DNA from: Acidobacteria bacterium OLB17 | GTDB lineage: Bacteria; Acidobacteriota; Blastocatellia; Pyrinomonadales; Pyrinomonadaceae | Length of the DNA: 64,000 nucleotides | Reading direction: 5' to 3' | Assembly: GCA_001567505.1 (NCBI GenBank) | Contig: LLEU01000064.1 | Coordinates: forward strand, 1-64,000 | Part shown: positions 1 to 7,289 of the stretch, piece after piece | Numbering within the stretch: the first letter of the stretch is position 1 | How the letters are laid out: every line of letters starts with the position of its first letter | Notes under the pieces: generated by a model | Databases searched by the model: none | What the model was told of the DNA's origin: nothing | The model's input: only the letters and a program-made list of their open reading frames with translations | Made by a program: the position numbers and the translations under genes

Positions 1-50
1 CGCCGTGTTTGCTAGGTGATAGCGAGGCGGGAGGCAATTTTCGCGATTTT

Positions 51-95
51 TGTTCCACCCTGTTCCACTTGTTCCACCACACGCGGAATGGAACA
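51..95. repeat. Short TGTTCCAC direct repeats
   Basis: The octamer TGTTCCAC occurs three times in close succession (51-58, 61-68, 70-77), and its reverse complement core TGGAACA follows at 89-95. No gene is visible around it. The spacing of about ten bases suggests a helical-phase binding array or a small tandem repeat. The role is unknown. Confidence 0.5.
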
Positions 96-162
96 AACAT
101 CAGGCCCCGGGAATGTCGCAGGCCGAGCCTGCTCCGAGGATCCGTGGGACCGATGTGCCGGT

Positions 163-243
163 CAGGCAAGCCTGACCGCACTGCGGGAACGGCAAGCCGC
201 CGGAACTGTCGCTCCTTCCGGAGCTATGTCGGCGGCAAAGCCG
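163..243. repeat. Imperfect 80-bp interspersed repeat, copy 1
   Basis: This copy starts with the near-palindrome GTCAGGCAAGCCTGAC (7-bp arms GTCAGGC/GCCTGAC). It runs through an ACTGCGGGAACGGC core, an AACTGTCGCTC segment and a GGAGCTATGTCGGCGGCAA segment. The same blocks in the same order recur at 408-488. The G+C-rich, hairpin-forming, non-coding nature fits a dispersed palindromic repeat family. Confidence 0.6.
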
Positions 244-407
244 CCTCCTGGATGAGGTTTGGGGGATCGAGTTCTACAAAAATGACGCTCCTACGGAGCG
301 AGGATTTCTGCAGGCTTGGCCTGTCGCGTGTTTCACACGCTCCGGTCGAGGTTGGGCGGTCGCTGACCACGTGCTGAAGCACGTGGCTAAACGCCCTTCG
401 GGAAAAC

Positions 408-488
408 GGTCAGGCTTGCCTGGCCGCACTGCGGGAGCGGCGAAGCCGCTCGAACTGTCGCTCTTGCGGAAGCTATGCCGGCGGCAAG
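408..488. repeat. Imperfect 80-bp interspersed repeat, copy 2
   Basis: This is the second copy of the unit at 163-243, in the same orientation, with scattered substitutions and the same block order: GTCAGGCTTGCCTGG, CACTGCGGGAGCGGC, GAACTGTCGCTC, GGAAGCTATGCCGGCGGCAA. It lies directly upstream of the small membrane-protein gene at 519. Confidence 0.6.
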
Positions 489-518
489 CACCATACGTGG
501 AAGAATGAGTCTGCATTC

Positions 519-794
519 ATGAATAAGTTCATGAGACATCTTAGTGAATGGGCTTGGATCGGAGTACTTCTCGGTTGTTTGGCCCTGGCCCTAGTGATCT
601 ACGTTAAGTGGAAGTTCGTCTTCTCTCCAGGGAATAACGCGGTGTTGTTAATACGACTGGCGATCGGCATGGGGTTAGCTGCTCTCTTCCTTGCGGGGAT
701 CAATCGGTCGAAGTGGCAGATGGTCGCGACGATAGGCCTCGTAATGATCACGGCCTATCTTATTCTATTCACTTCCTTATATATGGTTCCATAA
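519..794 (+). CDS. Small three-helix membrane protein, function unknown
   Basis: This 91-residue protein is almost entirely hydrophobic. There are apparent membrane segments at about residues 11-30, 42-60 and 67-88, separated by short basic stretches (VKWK, NRSK). I recognise no family. The hydrophobic periodicity and the ATG start are the only arguments that it is real, and no strong ribosome-binding site is visible. It sits on the chromosomal side of the tRNA-Phe fragment, so it probably belongs to the host chromosome or an older insertion rather than to the element carrying the integrase. An inner-membrane location is inferred from hydrophobicity. Confidence 0.45.
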   Translation: MNKFMRHLSEWAWIGVLLGCLALALVIYVKWKFVFSPGNNAVLLIRLAIGMGLAALFLAGINRSKWQMVATIGLVMITAYLILFTSLYMVP

Positions 795-938
795 GCGGCC
801 AGAAACGCGGTCTTTCTAAGTTGGAGAGCACAGTTGAGAGGGTAGAGACGTTCTGTCGCGATGTCACTTCGTGTGAGCGTGAGACCTTTTGTTCCAGAGT
901 CGTCGGCAAAGGAAACTGCAAATTTGAGGGAGTAAAGA

Positions 939-983
939 TGGTGGCCAGGGACGGAGTCGAACCGCCGACACGCGGATTTTCAG
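939..983 (-). repeat. 3' half of tRNA-Phe(GAA): candidate attachment site
   Basis: Read on the minus strand, this is the exact 3' half of a tRNA-Phe. It runs from the first base of the anticodon loop (CTGAAAA, anticodon GAA), through the 3' anticodon strand, variable loop, T-arm with TTCGACT and 3' acceptor strand to the encoded CCA (TGG at 939-941). Beyond 983 the tRNA pairing is lost, so there is no 5' half and no functional tRNA. A 3' tRNA fragment that begins in the anticodon loop beside a tyrosine integrase is the classic product of site-specific integration. The missing 5' half is on the integrase side, so the element extends rightward and the intact tRNA should be at its far end. Confidence 0.85.
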
Positions 984-1000
984 CCTCTGCAGTGCGATTT

Positions 1001-1010
1001 TTGTTTACAA
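1001..1010. repeat. TTGTTTACAA, copy left of integrase
   Basis: This 10-bp sequence is repeated exactly and in the same orientation at 2391-2400, just after the integrase stop codon. It could be an arm-type integrase site or chance. Confidence 0.25.
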
Positions 1011-1098
1011 CAACTTATCCGTGTAATATACTGATACTGAAGCAGTTAGCCCGGACACAAGGCGGCACTGAAGGACAAAAAAAGACGCGGGAGGACGC

Positions 1099-1136
1099 TT
1101 TCGGGAACGGTTTTGTTCCCGAAATTGTTCCCGAAA
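1099..1136. promoter_or_regulatory. Operator-like repeats overlapping the integrase start
   Basis: TTTCGGGAAC at 1099-1108 is the exact reverse complement of GTTCCCGAAA, which occurs twice as part of a perfect 12-bp tandem repeat TTGTTCCCGAAA (1113-1124 and 1125-1136). The last copy ends three bases before the integrase ATG. One inverted and two direct copies of a 10-mer on top of the translation start look like a binding array for the integrase or an excisionase/repressor that controls int. Confidence 0.55.
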
Positions 1137-1138
1137 CC

Positions 1139-2386
1139 ATGGCCAAGATAAACATCGGCAAAAAGTATCGAAAAGAAGGAATCTATCACAACGTTTTCAT
1201 GGAATCCCGAAACGGTAGAAAGAAAAACTACCGTGCCGTGTTTGCCCTTTGGGATGGCAAACGCTGGCAGATCACCCAACGCACGGCGGGTCTCGTCACC
1301 CAAAAGGACGCCAAAGACTGGATCGAGGAACGCATCCGCGAACATGAGCAAAAGGGAACAAAGGTGATGCTTGCGGGGAAGACGGGCTTCGCGTCCTTCG
1401 TCGATAGCTACAAGGCATATCTGAAAATGAAAGGTTTGCAGACTTTCGAACAGGAATGCAAAAAGCTGGAGGCGATGATCGAATTCTTTGGCGATGAACC
1501 GCTCGAGGATATTGACTATTTGCGGGTGATGGAGTTGAGGTCATGGTTGCTTACCAGGCCATACACACGGCGGAGGCGCACCGGCAAAACCGTCGAGACC
1601 GTCGAGCACCTACGGAAGGATGCATCGGCACACAGGTACCTCTCACGGTTGCGGCATCTTCTCAAATTTGCCGCGAAGGCGGGCAAGATCCGAGCCGTCC
1701 CCGCGTTCGACGATGCGATCGTGGTGGGTAACGAAAACGTGAAGGAAGTTAATATGTCGCATCGGGATTTTATACGACTGCTGGACATGTGCGAAATAGT
1801 TCCAAAGGGAGCTACGCAAAACCGGCGAAGGTGGAGGTTGGTTCTGATCGCCGCTTACACGCTGGGCTGCCGAGTCGGTGAACTGTGGGATATCAGGCGC
1901 GGCGACATTACCAGCCTCGATGCGAAGAACCGAGTTGGGGTTATAACTATCCGCAAGAACAAAATGACCCGCGGCAAGACCAAGACGGCGACCAAGAAGG
2001 TCGCTATCACGCGGTGGTTGTATGACGAGATGGAAGCGGCCGGGGCGTTCGAAAAGGGGGACGACGAGCGCCTATTCATGTGGACGAAGGAATATCGCGG
2101 CCCGGTCGTGAACGACAAGCAAAGTCTCTACAAACTTGCCGGAATAGATCCCGAAGCGACGTTCCACACGCTTAGGGCCGCAAGCGCAACGAATCGGGAC
2201 GCCGCGGGCCAGGACTTCGACGCGTTGCAGGATGAACTCGGCCACGCCAAGGGCAGCGCGATCACGCGGAAGCATTATATTCGCCCCGGCGACCGGCAGG
2301 TGATGGATGCGGCGGCCGTGTACAACGAATACCTCGAACGTCTGCGGTCGGAAAGCATCCTGGATGCGGAAGTCGTGAATGGATGA
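1139..2386 (+). CDS. int: Tyrosine recombinase / site-specific integrase
   Basis: This 415-residue phage-type integrase would integrate and excise the element at the tRNA-Phe site to its left. The N-terminal part (about 1-60) resembles an arm-binding domain and the next part (about 80-200) a SAM-like core-binding domain. The catalytic domain (about 210-400) carries the expected residues: Arg in GCRVGELW, the H-x-L-R box in FHTLRAAS, the later His in ELGHAKGSAITRKHYI and the Tyr nucleophile in the same segment. The reading frame is open upstream to 713, but I chose ATG 1139 because the upstream part runs through the tRNA fragment and repeats. No good Shine-Dalgarno sequence precedes the ATG; the repeats occupy that place, which suggests regulated translation or transcription. 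All catalytic residues are present, so it is probably active. Confidence 0.9.
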   Translation: MAKINIGKKYRKEGIYHNVFMESRNGRKKNYRAVFALWDGKRWQITQRTAGLVTQKDAKDWIEERIREHEQKGTKVMLAGKTGFASFVDSYKAYLKMKGLQTFEQECKKLEAMIEFFGDEPLEDIDYLRVMELRSWLLTRPYTRRRRTGKTVETVEHLRKDASAHRYLSRLRHLLKFAAKAGKIRAVPAFDDAIVVGNENVKEVNMSHRDFIRLLDMCEIVPKGATQNRRRWRLVLIAAYTLGCRVGELWDIRRGDITSLDAKNRVGVITIRKNKMTRGKTKTATKKVAITRWLYDEMEAAGAFEKGDDERLFMWTKEYRGPVVNDKQSLYKLAGIDPEATFHTLRAASATNRDAAGQDFDALQDELGHAKGSAITRKHYIRPGDRQVMDAAAVYNEYLERLRSESILDAEVVNG

Positions 2387-2702
2387 CTTGTTGTTTACAA
2401 ATTCTATTTTGAGAAAAACTACGAGATGTCATGGAGCGTCACACATCGATAAATACTGCGTTTTCTTTGATCGCCGACTCGCCGGTGACATCTCATATCA
2501 ATAGGTGGTTGCTACATTTTTCGCTACATTCGACAAGGCAGTACACACGCGCGGATGACCTTCTGAGTTGGCGGTCCTGCTCGGGCATTCGCGCTTTCGG
2601 ATGGTTACGCGATAACCGCCAGGATCTAGGTATTTCCCGGGCAATCGTATATACCGCTCGGGCCTGGCCTGTGAACGACTCCGGGCGGCAAAACGGAAAG
2701 CA
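2387..2702. other. No gene seen downstream of the integrase
   Basis: After the integrase stop there is a second TTGTTTACAA (2391-2400), then sequence in which I find no gene or clear structure until the hemL remnant. The 141-residue open frame starting at 2431 is not convincing: it shows no domain and overlaps the remnant in a different frame. Confidence 0.5.
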
Positions 2703-3190
2703 GCGCGCAGGAGCTTTATGGTATTTCTCCGGATCTCACGACTTTCAGCAAGATGATTGGCGGCGGTCTTCGGTTGGTGCCTACGGCGGGCCGTTTATCA
2801 GGCCGGAACGCTTTCCGGCAACCACCTTGCCATGGCCGCTGGAGCGGAAACCCTAAGATCATCGATGAAACTGACGCCTTCTACGATCAGCTCGAAGAAA
2901 AATGCAGCTATCTTTTGGCCGGGATCGCGAACGCCCTGAAAAAGGCTAAATCTGGATCTGATGCTGAACCGTGTCGGTTCCTTGCTTTCTCTATTCTTCA
3001 CCGGTCCGTCGGTTGCTGATTTCGAAACCGCGAAAAACCTCGGATACTTTCAAGTTTGCGCAGTACTTCCGGTCAATGCTTGAAGAGGGCGTATATCTCC
3101 TGCCATCTCAGTTTGAGGCGTCGTTTGTTTCGATCGCTCATTCCGAGGAAGATCTGGACGCTACGATAAAAGCCGTTTCCCTTCATTGTC
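2703..3190 (+). pseudogene. hemL: Broken 3' part of glutamate-1-semialdehyde aminomutase (hemL)
   Basis: Stitching three frames together gives the C-terminal third of glutamate-1-semialdehyde 2,1-aminomutase, the PLP enzyme of tetrapyrrole synthesis. The blocks in order are: ELYGISPDLTTFSKMIGGGL (the Lys region of the PLP site, from about 2712), [47 protein letters not shown], and [20 protein letters not shown] followed by [20 protein letters not shown] (to about 3180). At least two frameshifts separate the blocks, and the N-terminal two thirds are absent. It cannot make enzyme. It is either a captured chromosomal fragment or the stump left when an element inserted or recombined here. The family assignment is firm; the origin is inferred. 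Confidence 0.8.
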
Positions 3191-3299
3191 AAACGCCTTC
3201 GCATAACACTATTTCAAGGATCGCGGGATGCCAAACTGGTGCAAGTGAGCCTTTCTTGACATTCCCTGAACCGCCTAATAGTATAGCTCTTCACTTATT

Positions 3300-3318
3300 G
3301 AAAATGAATGTCATTTGC
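3300..3318. promoter_or_regulatory. Fur-box-like operator upstream of the TonB receptor
   Basis: GAAAATGAATGTCATTTGC matches the 19-bp consensus GATAATGATAATCATTATC at 13 positions, including both AATGA/TCATT half-site cores. It lies 24 bases upstream of the chosen TTG start of the receptor. It suggests repression by Fur under iron sufficiency, which fits an iron-chelate receptor. Confidence 0.5.
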
Positions 3319-3341
3319 AGCACTGGGTAGCGAGGTCAAGA

Positions 3342-5804
3342 TTGATATGTCTTCTTGTCGTTTTATATTTTCAGCATCACTTTTTGTTAATTACCATTAT
3401 TTCATCATTTGCGCAGGACCGCGTAAGGCTAAACGGAAGCCTCCGTGACGAAAAAGGCGCTGCGATCGTCGGGGCCAGGGTTGCGCTGGCGAGCGCAGAC
3501 GTCCGTTACCTTCGAGAGGCTGTGACCGATTCAACCGGCAGCTTTGAATTTTCGGGATTGATGCCCGGGAACTATATCCTGACCGCCAGTGCGGCATCGT
3601 TTGCGGAGCGAGTTGAGCAAATATCGGTCAAACGTGACGAAGCTGTTGAACTTGTTTTGTCCGCGGAACTTATCGCGGCGGAGGTTTCTGTAACATCCAA
3701 TTATCTGGCGGGAACCACGGAGAGCCTTTTTGAAATTCCGGGATCGATCGACCGGATCAATAGGCAACCGCTTGAAAATGCGCGCGTCTTCAATTTCTCT
3801 GAGGCATTGAGAAAGATCCCCGGCGTAAATGTGAGGGACGAAGAAGGTTTTGGGCTTCGTCCGAATATCGGCATTCGCGGGACCAATCCGACACGGTCGA
3901 CAAAGGTTTTGCTGCTTGAGGACGGGATCCCTCTGTCGTACGCGCCCTATGGCGACAATGCGTCGTATTATCATCCACCCGTCGAGCGGTACGAAACGAT
4001 TGAGGTCCTGAAGGGGTCTGGTCAAATCGCCTACGGGCCGCAAACGATTGCCGGTGTGATCAACTACATCACGCCAAATCCGCCGCGCAGGCCTGAGTTC
4101 AATTTCAAGCTCGAGGGCGGCAACCGTTCGTTCTTTAACGGAGGCGCCGGTTTTGGCGGTACTTTCGGAAGACTTGGCACGATCATTCATTTCAACCACA
4201 AGCAGGGCGACGGTGCGAGAGAGAATACGAATTTCAAACTCTACGATCTCTCGTCAAAGGCGATATATGAGTTGAATCCGCATAACTCGCTGGCCGCAAA
4301 GTTCACATATTACCGCGAGGATTCGAACCTGACGTACACGGGTGCGACCGAAGCCGAGTTTGCAGCCAAACAGCGCGGCAATATTTTCAAGAACGACTTC
4401 TTCTACGGCCGGCGTTACGGGTTCTCGCTACAGCACGCCGCGGTTTTCACACCGAACATCAATCTCGCAACAAGCTTCTACTCGAACTATTTTTCGCGTG
4501 ACTGGTGGCGGCAAACGTCGAATTCCAACGAGCGTCCGTTCAGGCGTTTTCGTCCGACTGACCCGAACAATCCGATCAGCGACGCCGATTGTTTAAGCCT
4601 CGCCGACCTGAACACAACCTGCGGCAATCGCGGTAATCTGCGCGACTATTTAACCATGGGCCTTGAGCCGCGGCTGAACATTGTTTTCGACACCGGCCGG
4701 GCGCGGAACGAACTGAATTTTGGTTTTCGCGTTCATCGAGAGGACCAGGACCGGCTTGGAAAGTATGGTGACCTTCCAACTTCACGCGATGGGCTGCTAA
4801 TAGAAAACAATGAGCGCAGGGCCCTTGCGCATTCCGGATACTTCCAATATCGACTGGTCTGGAACGATTTTGCGTTCACGCCGGGTGTCAGGATTGAGCA
4901 CATAAAATACGAACGGTCTAATCTCCTCGCAAACGGAGGTGCCGGTGTAACGGGAAACACCTCGATTACTGAAGTCGTGCCCGGCTTTGGCGTGGCCTAT
5001 TCGGGATTGAACCGGACCACGATTTTTGCAGGCGTGCATCGTGGGTTTGCCCCGCCCAGGGTCGAGGACGTTGTGACTGATGCGGGTGGGGTCCGGGATC
5101 TGGATTCGGAACTCAGTTGGAATTACGAGGCAGGCGTTCGGACAAGGCCGATCCGCGGTCTGGAGTTTACCGGTACGTTTTTCCGAAATGATTACGAGAA
5201 TCAGATCGTCGCAGCGTCGATCGCGAGCGGAACGCAATTCACTAACGGCGGCCGAACGCTTCAGCAGGGAATCGAGCTTTCAGGTTCAATCGACAGCGGG
5301 GCACTCACCAACTCCGTTAACAACTTTTATGTCCGCACTGCATACACATACCTTCCAACCGCGGAATTCAGAGGCGACCGGCTGAGCTCCGTGACTTCGT
5401 CGAGCGTTTTGAACGTTTACTGCCCGCCGGAACGCAGATTTTCGCCTACTGCGTGCATTATTACGGGCAACCGGCTTCCTTATGCTCCGAAGCATCAGCT
5501 CACGACGAGCCTCGGCTATTCCCATCTGAAAGGCTTTGACGGTTTCATTGAGAACGTGTTTGTCGGACGACAGTTTGGTGACGATCTTAACGCGGTAAAC
5601 CCCACCGCGAATGGGCAGATCGGCGCGATTCCGGCTCAGACCTATTGGAATGCCACCGCGAATTACAAGGTTGAAGATTGGAAGACGACGTTTTTTGTGA
5701 CAGCCAAAAACATTTTCGATCGCACACTCATCGTCGACCGGTCACGGGGGATTTTACCCTCACAGCCGCGACTTATCCAGGGTGGTGTAAAGGTAAGTTT
5801 TTGA
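3342..5804 (+). CDS. TonB-dependent outer-membrane receptor (Fe-citrate/siderophore type)
   Basis: This 820-residue protein resembles ferric-dicitrate/siderophore receptors and would import a metal chelate across the outer membrane using TonB energy. A hydrophobic signal peptide ends near SSFAQ. It is followed by a carboxypeptidase-regulatory-like beta-sandwich (about 25-105: LNGSLRDEKGAAIVGARV, GSFEFSGLMPGNY). The plug domain has RKIPGVNVRDEEGFGLRPNI, IRGTNPTRSTKVLLLEDGIP and GSGQIAYGPQTIAGVINYI. A 22-strand barrel ends in the terminal Phe (GGVKVSF) recognised by the Bam machinery. I chose TTG 3342 because GAGGT at 3332-3336 is well placed and the signal peptide then starts cleanly; TTG 3315 is also possible. 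There is no obvious operon partner. The extra N-terminal domain is common in Acidobacteriota and Bacteroidota. The substrate is inferred only from family resemblance and the Fur-like site. Confidence 0.9.
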   Translation: MICLLVVLYFQHHFLLITIISSFAQDRVRLNGSLRDEKGAAIVGARVALASADVRYLREAVTDSTGSFEFSGLMPGNYILTASAASFAERVEQISVKRDEAVELVLSAELIAAEVSVTSNYLAGTTESLFEIPGSIDRINRQPLENARVFNFSEALRKIPGVNVRDEEGFGLRPNIGIRGTNPTRSTKVLLLEDGIPLSYAPYGDNASYYHPPVERYETIEVLKGSGQIAYGPQTIAGVINYITPNPPRRPEFNFKLEGGNRSFFNGGAGFGGTFGRLGTIIHFNHKQGDGARENTNFKLYDLSSKAIYELNPHNSLAAKFTYYREDSNLTYTGATEAEFAAKQRGNIFKNDFFYGRRYGFSLQHAAVFTPNINLATSFYSNYFSRDWWRQTSNSNERPFRRFRPTDPNNPISDADCLSLADLNTTCGNRGNLRDYLTMGLEPRLNIVFDTGRARNELNFGFRVHREDQDRLGKYGDLPTSRDGLLIENNERRALAHSGYFQYRLVWNDFAFTPGVRIEHIKYERSNLLANGGAGVTGNTSITEVVPGFGVAYSGLNRTTIFAGVHRGFAPPRVEDVVTDAGGVRDLDSELSWNYEAGVRTRPIRGLEFTGTFFRNDYENQIVAASIASGTQFTNGGRTLQQGIELSGSIDSGALTNSVNNFYVRTAYTYLPTAEFRGDRLSSVTSSSVLNVYCPPERRFSPTACIITGNRLPYAPKHQLTTSLGYSHLKGFDGFIENVFVGRQFGDDLNAVNPTANGQIGAIPAQTYWNATANYKVEDWKTTFFVTAKNIFDRTLIVDRSRGILPSQPRLIQGGVKVSF

Positions 5805-6229
5805 ATCAGACGGCTCTAAGTTCATTTGTCATCGTAAAAAGCGCGGTTAGCGCGGGCTTTCGGCTAAAACGTGTCGCAAGCTGATTCATACTGCGGTTTA
5901 TGTCCTCGAATGGGAAAGGGCGCTAAAAAAGCTATGCTTTCCGGCCGAAGGCTTGCCCTCAGACCGGATAATCCCTACGCAACTCGCACGAGCGTAGGTT
6001 CAAACGTCGTTAGCGGCTTTCCGTCGCCCCCATGGCAATAAATGCGCCAACGGAGCGTCGAGCGTCGATTTTTTGTCTGGACAACGAAGACCCGGAAAGC
6101 TGTGGCGAGCTAAGGCAGAGTTGTTTCAATCGGCTGATGACTGGGTACGTGCAGCAAAACACATACCTCCCGGACAATACTTTTTAGGTTTTGAAGATCC
6201 GTCACTCGAGGAGGTGGCAGATAAGCTGC
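5805..6229. other. Gene-free stretch after the TonB receptor
   Basis: I find no credible gene. The stretch holds an imperfect hairpin-like G+C-rich segment shortly after the receptor stop (about 5838-5862, AAAGCGCG..CGCGGGCTTT) that could terminate transcription. It also has an inverted repeat CCTACGC/GCGTAGG at about 5974-5998. The short frame at 6073-6273 lies antisense to the VirD4 remnant and is not supported. Confidence 0.45.
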
Positions 6230-6452
6230 TCAAATCGGAGGTGCGGTATCGGTTACGATTAGAATCTCGTTGAACGCCCGCGATCTCCCAAATCTCCGCC
6301 GCGTTCACCAACGATCGCTGCTTTTCCGCATAACGTACATTGTCGTTTTTCGTTTCGGGATAGTCCTGGTAGGTTTTCGAGAAGATCGTCGTATCGCCGA
6401 GTTGCTTTGAGGCGTATCCGGCCCTTACGTCATTCCGACCTTGCGGGATCAA
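6230..6452 (-). pseudogene. Remnant of a VirD4/TraG-type coupling protein
   Basis: On the minus strand, about 70 codons match the C-terminal region of the intact VirD4 homologue encoded at 39155-40909. Both contain YASKQLGDTTIFSKT, then QDYP, then NVRYAEKQR (NTRYAEQKR in the intact copy) and AAEI (ASEI). A frameshift near 6275 breaks the frame; restoring it gives EILIVTDTAPPI, matching EVLIVSDTAPPI in the intact gene, then a stop at 6230-6232. The 5' nine tenths of the gene are missing. The two copies differ at roughly a third of residues, so this is not a recent duplicate. It records an earlier, related conjugative element at the same place. Confidence 0.85.
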
Positions 6453-6491
6453 ATCGCCAGTGTTTCGTCGAGCGTGAAAGCCGGAAAAGGA

Positions 6492-6833
6492 TTACCTTAC
6501 AATCAACTTGCCACGCTGCATATACATGCCGCATGTGAAAGTGAATTCTCCTGCTTTGTTAGGGGTAATGCTTACTGCGACCGCCTGATTCAAGGGCAGA
6601 TCACGCCTGATACCGAAATCGGGAAAGACAACCTCAGTCGCGCACGTCTCATCGGTAGACCGCACGAAAGTTATTCGTGCCGGTATCCCCTTTTTCAGGT
6701 TGATAATTATTGGTTGATAGCCAAGCTTATTGATTTCGACGCGCGCGGTCTGCATCTTTGGCCGCACGATTTTTCTCCGCGTCTGCGCTTCGACCGAGCT
6801 GAAAAACGAAAGAGACAGAACGATTACGCTCAA
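6492..6833 (-). CDS. Secreted cupredoxin-like protein
   Basis: This small exported protein has one cupredoxin-like beta-barrel. Residues about 3-17 form a signal peptide (IVLSLSFFSSVEAQ). The mature part contains GYQPIIINLKKGIPARITF, a Cys in DETCATEVVFPDF, and the closing segment TPNKAGEFTFTCGMYMQRGK, where Cys and Met in a TCGMxM context look like metal ligands. Similar domains occur alone or fused to copper P-type ATPases, so a periplasmic copper-handling role is the best guess. No canonical His ligand pair is evident, so binding may differ from plastocyanin. The start is TTG 6833; the frame stays open upstream, and a longer product starting within the preceding small frame is possible. 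It probably follows the small gene at 6871-6969. Confidence 0.7.
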   Translation of the reverse strand: MSVIVLSLSFFSSVEAQTRRKIVRPKMQTARVEINKLGYQPIIINLKKGIPARITFVRSTDETCATEVVFPDFGIRRDLPLNQAVAVSITPNKAGEFTFTCGMYMQRGKLIVR

Positions 6834-6853
6834 GACGAACAGGCCGGTTCTTT

Positions 6854-6880
6854 GAGCCCGAGTGGGCTCTTTATTGTTTT
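6854..6880. terminator. Hairpin with T-rich tail
   Basis: GAGCCC, loop GAGT, GGGCTC (6854-6869) is followed by TTTATTGTTTT on the plus strand. It resembles a rho-independent terminator in the plus direction, but no plus-strand gene precedes it. On the minus strand it lies between the two small genes and could weaken or stabilise their message. Confidence 0.35.
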
Positions 6881-6969
6881 GAAAACTCCGCGATGATCTT
6901 TTCCCGAATTTGGCTTGCGCTGAGTTTTTGCTCCTTTTTGAGCTTGTATGCCGCCATCGCCTCGTTCAT
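6871..6969 (-). CDS. Small basic/amphipathic peptide, unknown
   Basis: This 32-codon frame begins at ATG 6969 (or 15 bases earlier at a GTG) and encodes a helix-prone peptide (MNEAMAAYKLKKEQKLSASQ, then IREKIIAEFSKQ). It ends 37 bases before the cupredoxin start, on the same strand. Its codon pattern reads like a real protein: charged and alanine-rich, with no rare-residue runs. I recognise no family. It may be a mini-protein co-transcribed with the cupredoxin or the tail of a larger lost gene. Confidence 0.35.
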   Translation of the reverse strand: MNEAMAAYKLKKEQKLSASQIREKIIAEFSKQ

Positions 6970-7194
6970 GGATCGTTTTCTCACACTAACGCATCCAGCT
7001 TTGCTGGAGAATATTCAAGAGGGCTCGCACACTCCATTTCAAAACGCCGTACGTGCAGTAAATAAGTTGTAGACATCTTGATAGAAGGGGCGCGCGGTTC
7101 GAATATTTCTTCGTCCCAAAATTCGGAAATCCTAGTGTTTCGTTGCACGACGAACCAGGAGGGCCTATGTTCCCGGCAAATCTGCCAATGAGAG
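6970..7194. other. No gene seen
   Basis: This is the spacer between the leftward cupredoxin pair and the rightward defence-like operon. I see only the promoter near its right edge. Confidence 0.4.
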
Positions 7195-7223
7195 TTAACT
7201 TCATACCCATTCAGAGGTATAAT
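7195..7223 (+). promoter_or_regulatory. Sigma-70-type promoter for the DUF4007/ATPase operon
   Basis: TTAACT (7195-7200) and a perfect TATAAT (7218-7223) are separated by exactly 17 bases. The operon's first ATG lies 67 bases further on. It is one of the best housekeeping-type promoters in the window and suggests constitutive expression of the island. Confidence 0.6.
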
Positions 7224-7289
7224 AGATCCGTATCAATACAAAATATTGGGGTAGTCGCCCCACAAGTTGATCAATTACGCTATATAAAG

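Larger units (their letters stand above)
1..518. other. Non-coding repeat-rich left flank
   Basis: I see no convincing gene here. The short open frames have no recognisable domain and no ribosome-binding site. The stretch holds the TGTTCCAC repeats, two copies of an imperfect 80-bp unit (about 163-243 and 408-488) and a perfect inverted repeat CACGTGCT/AGCACGTG at 369-386. It looks like an intergenic region filled with palindromic repeat elements on the chromosomal side of the integration site. Confidence 0.6.

Noticed and set aside
2431..2856. A 141-codon open frame after the integrase
   Set aside because: It runs into the hemL remnant in a different frame, and the composition is not protein-like.
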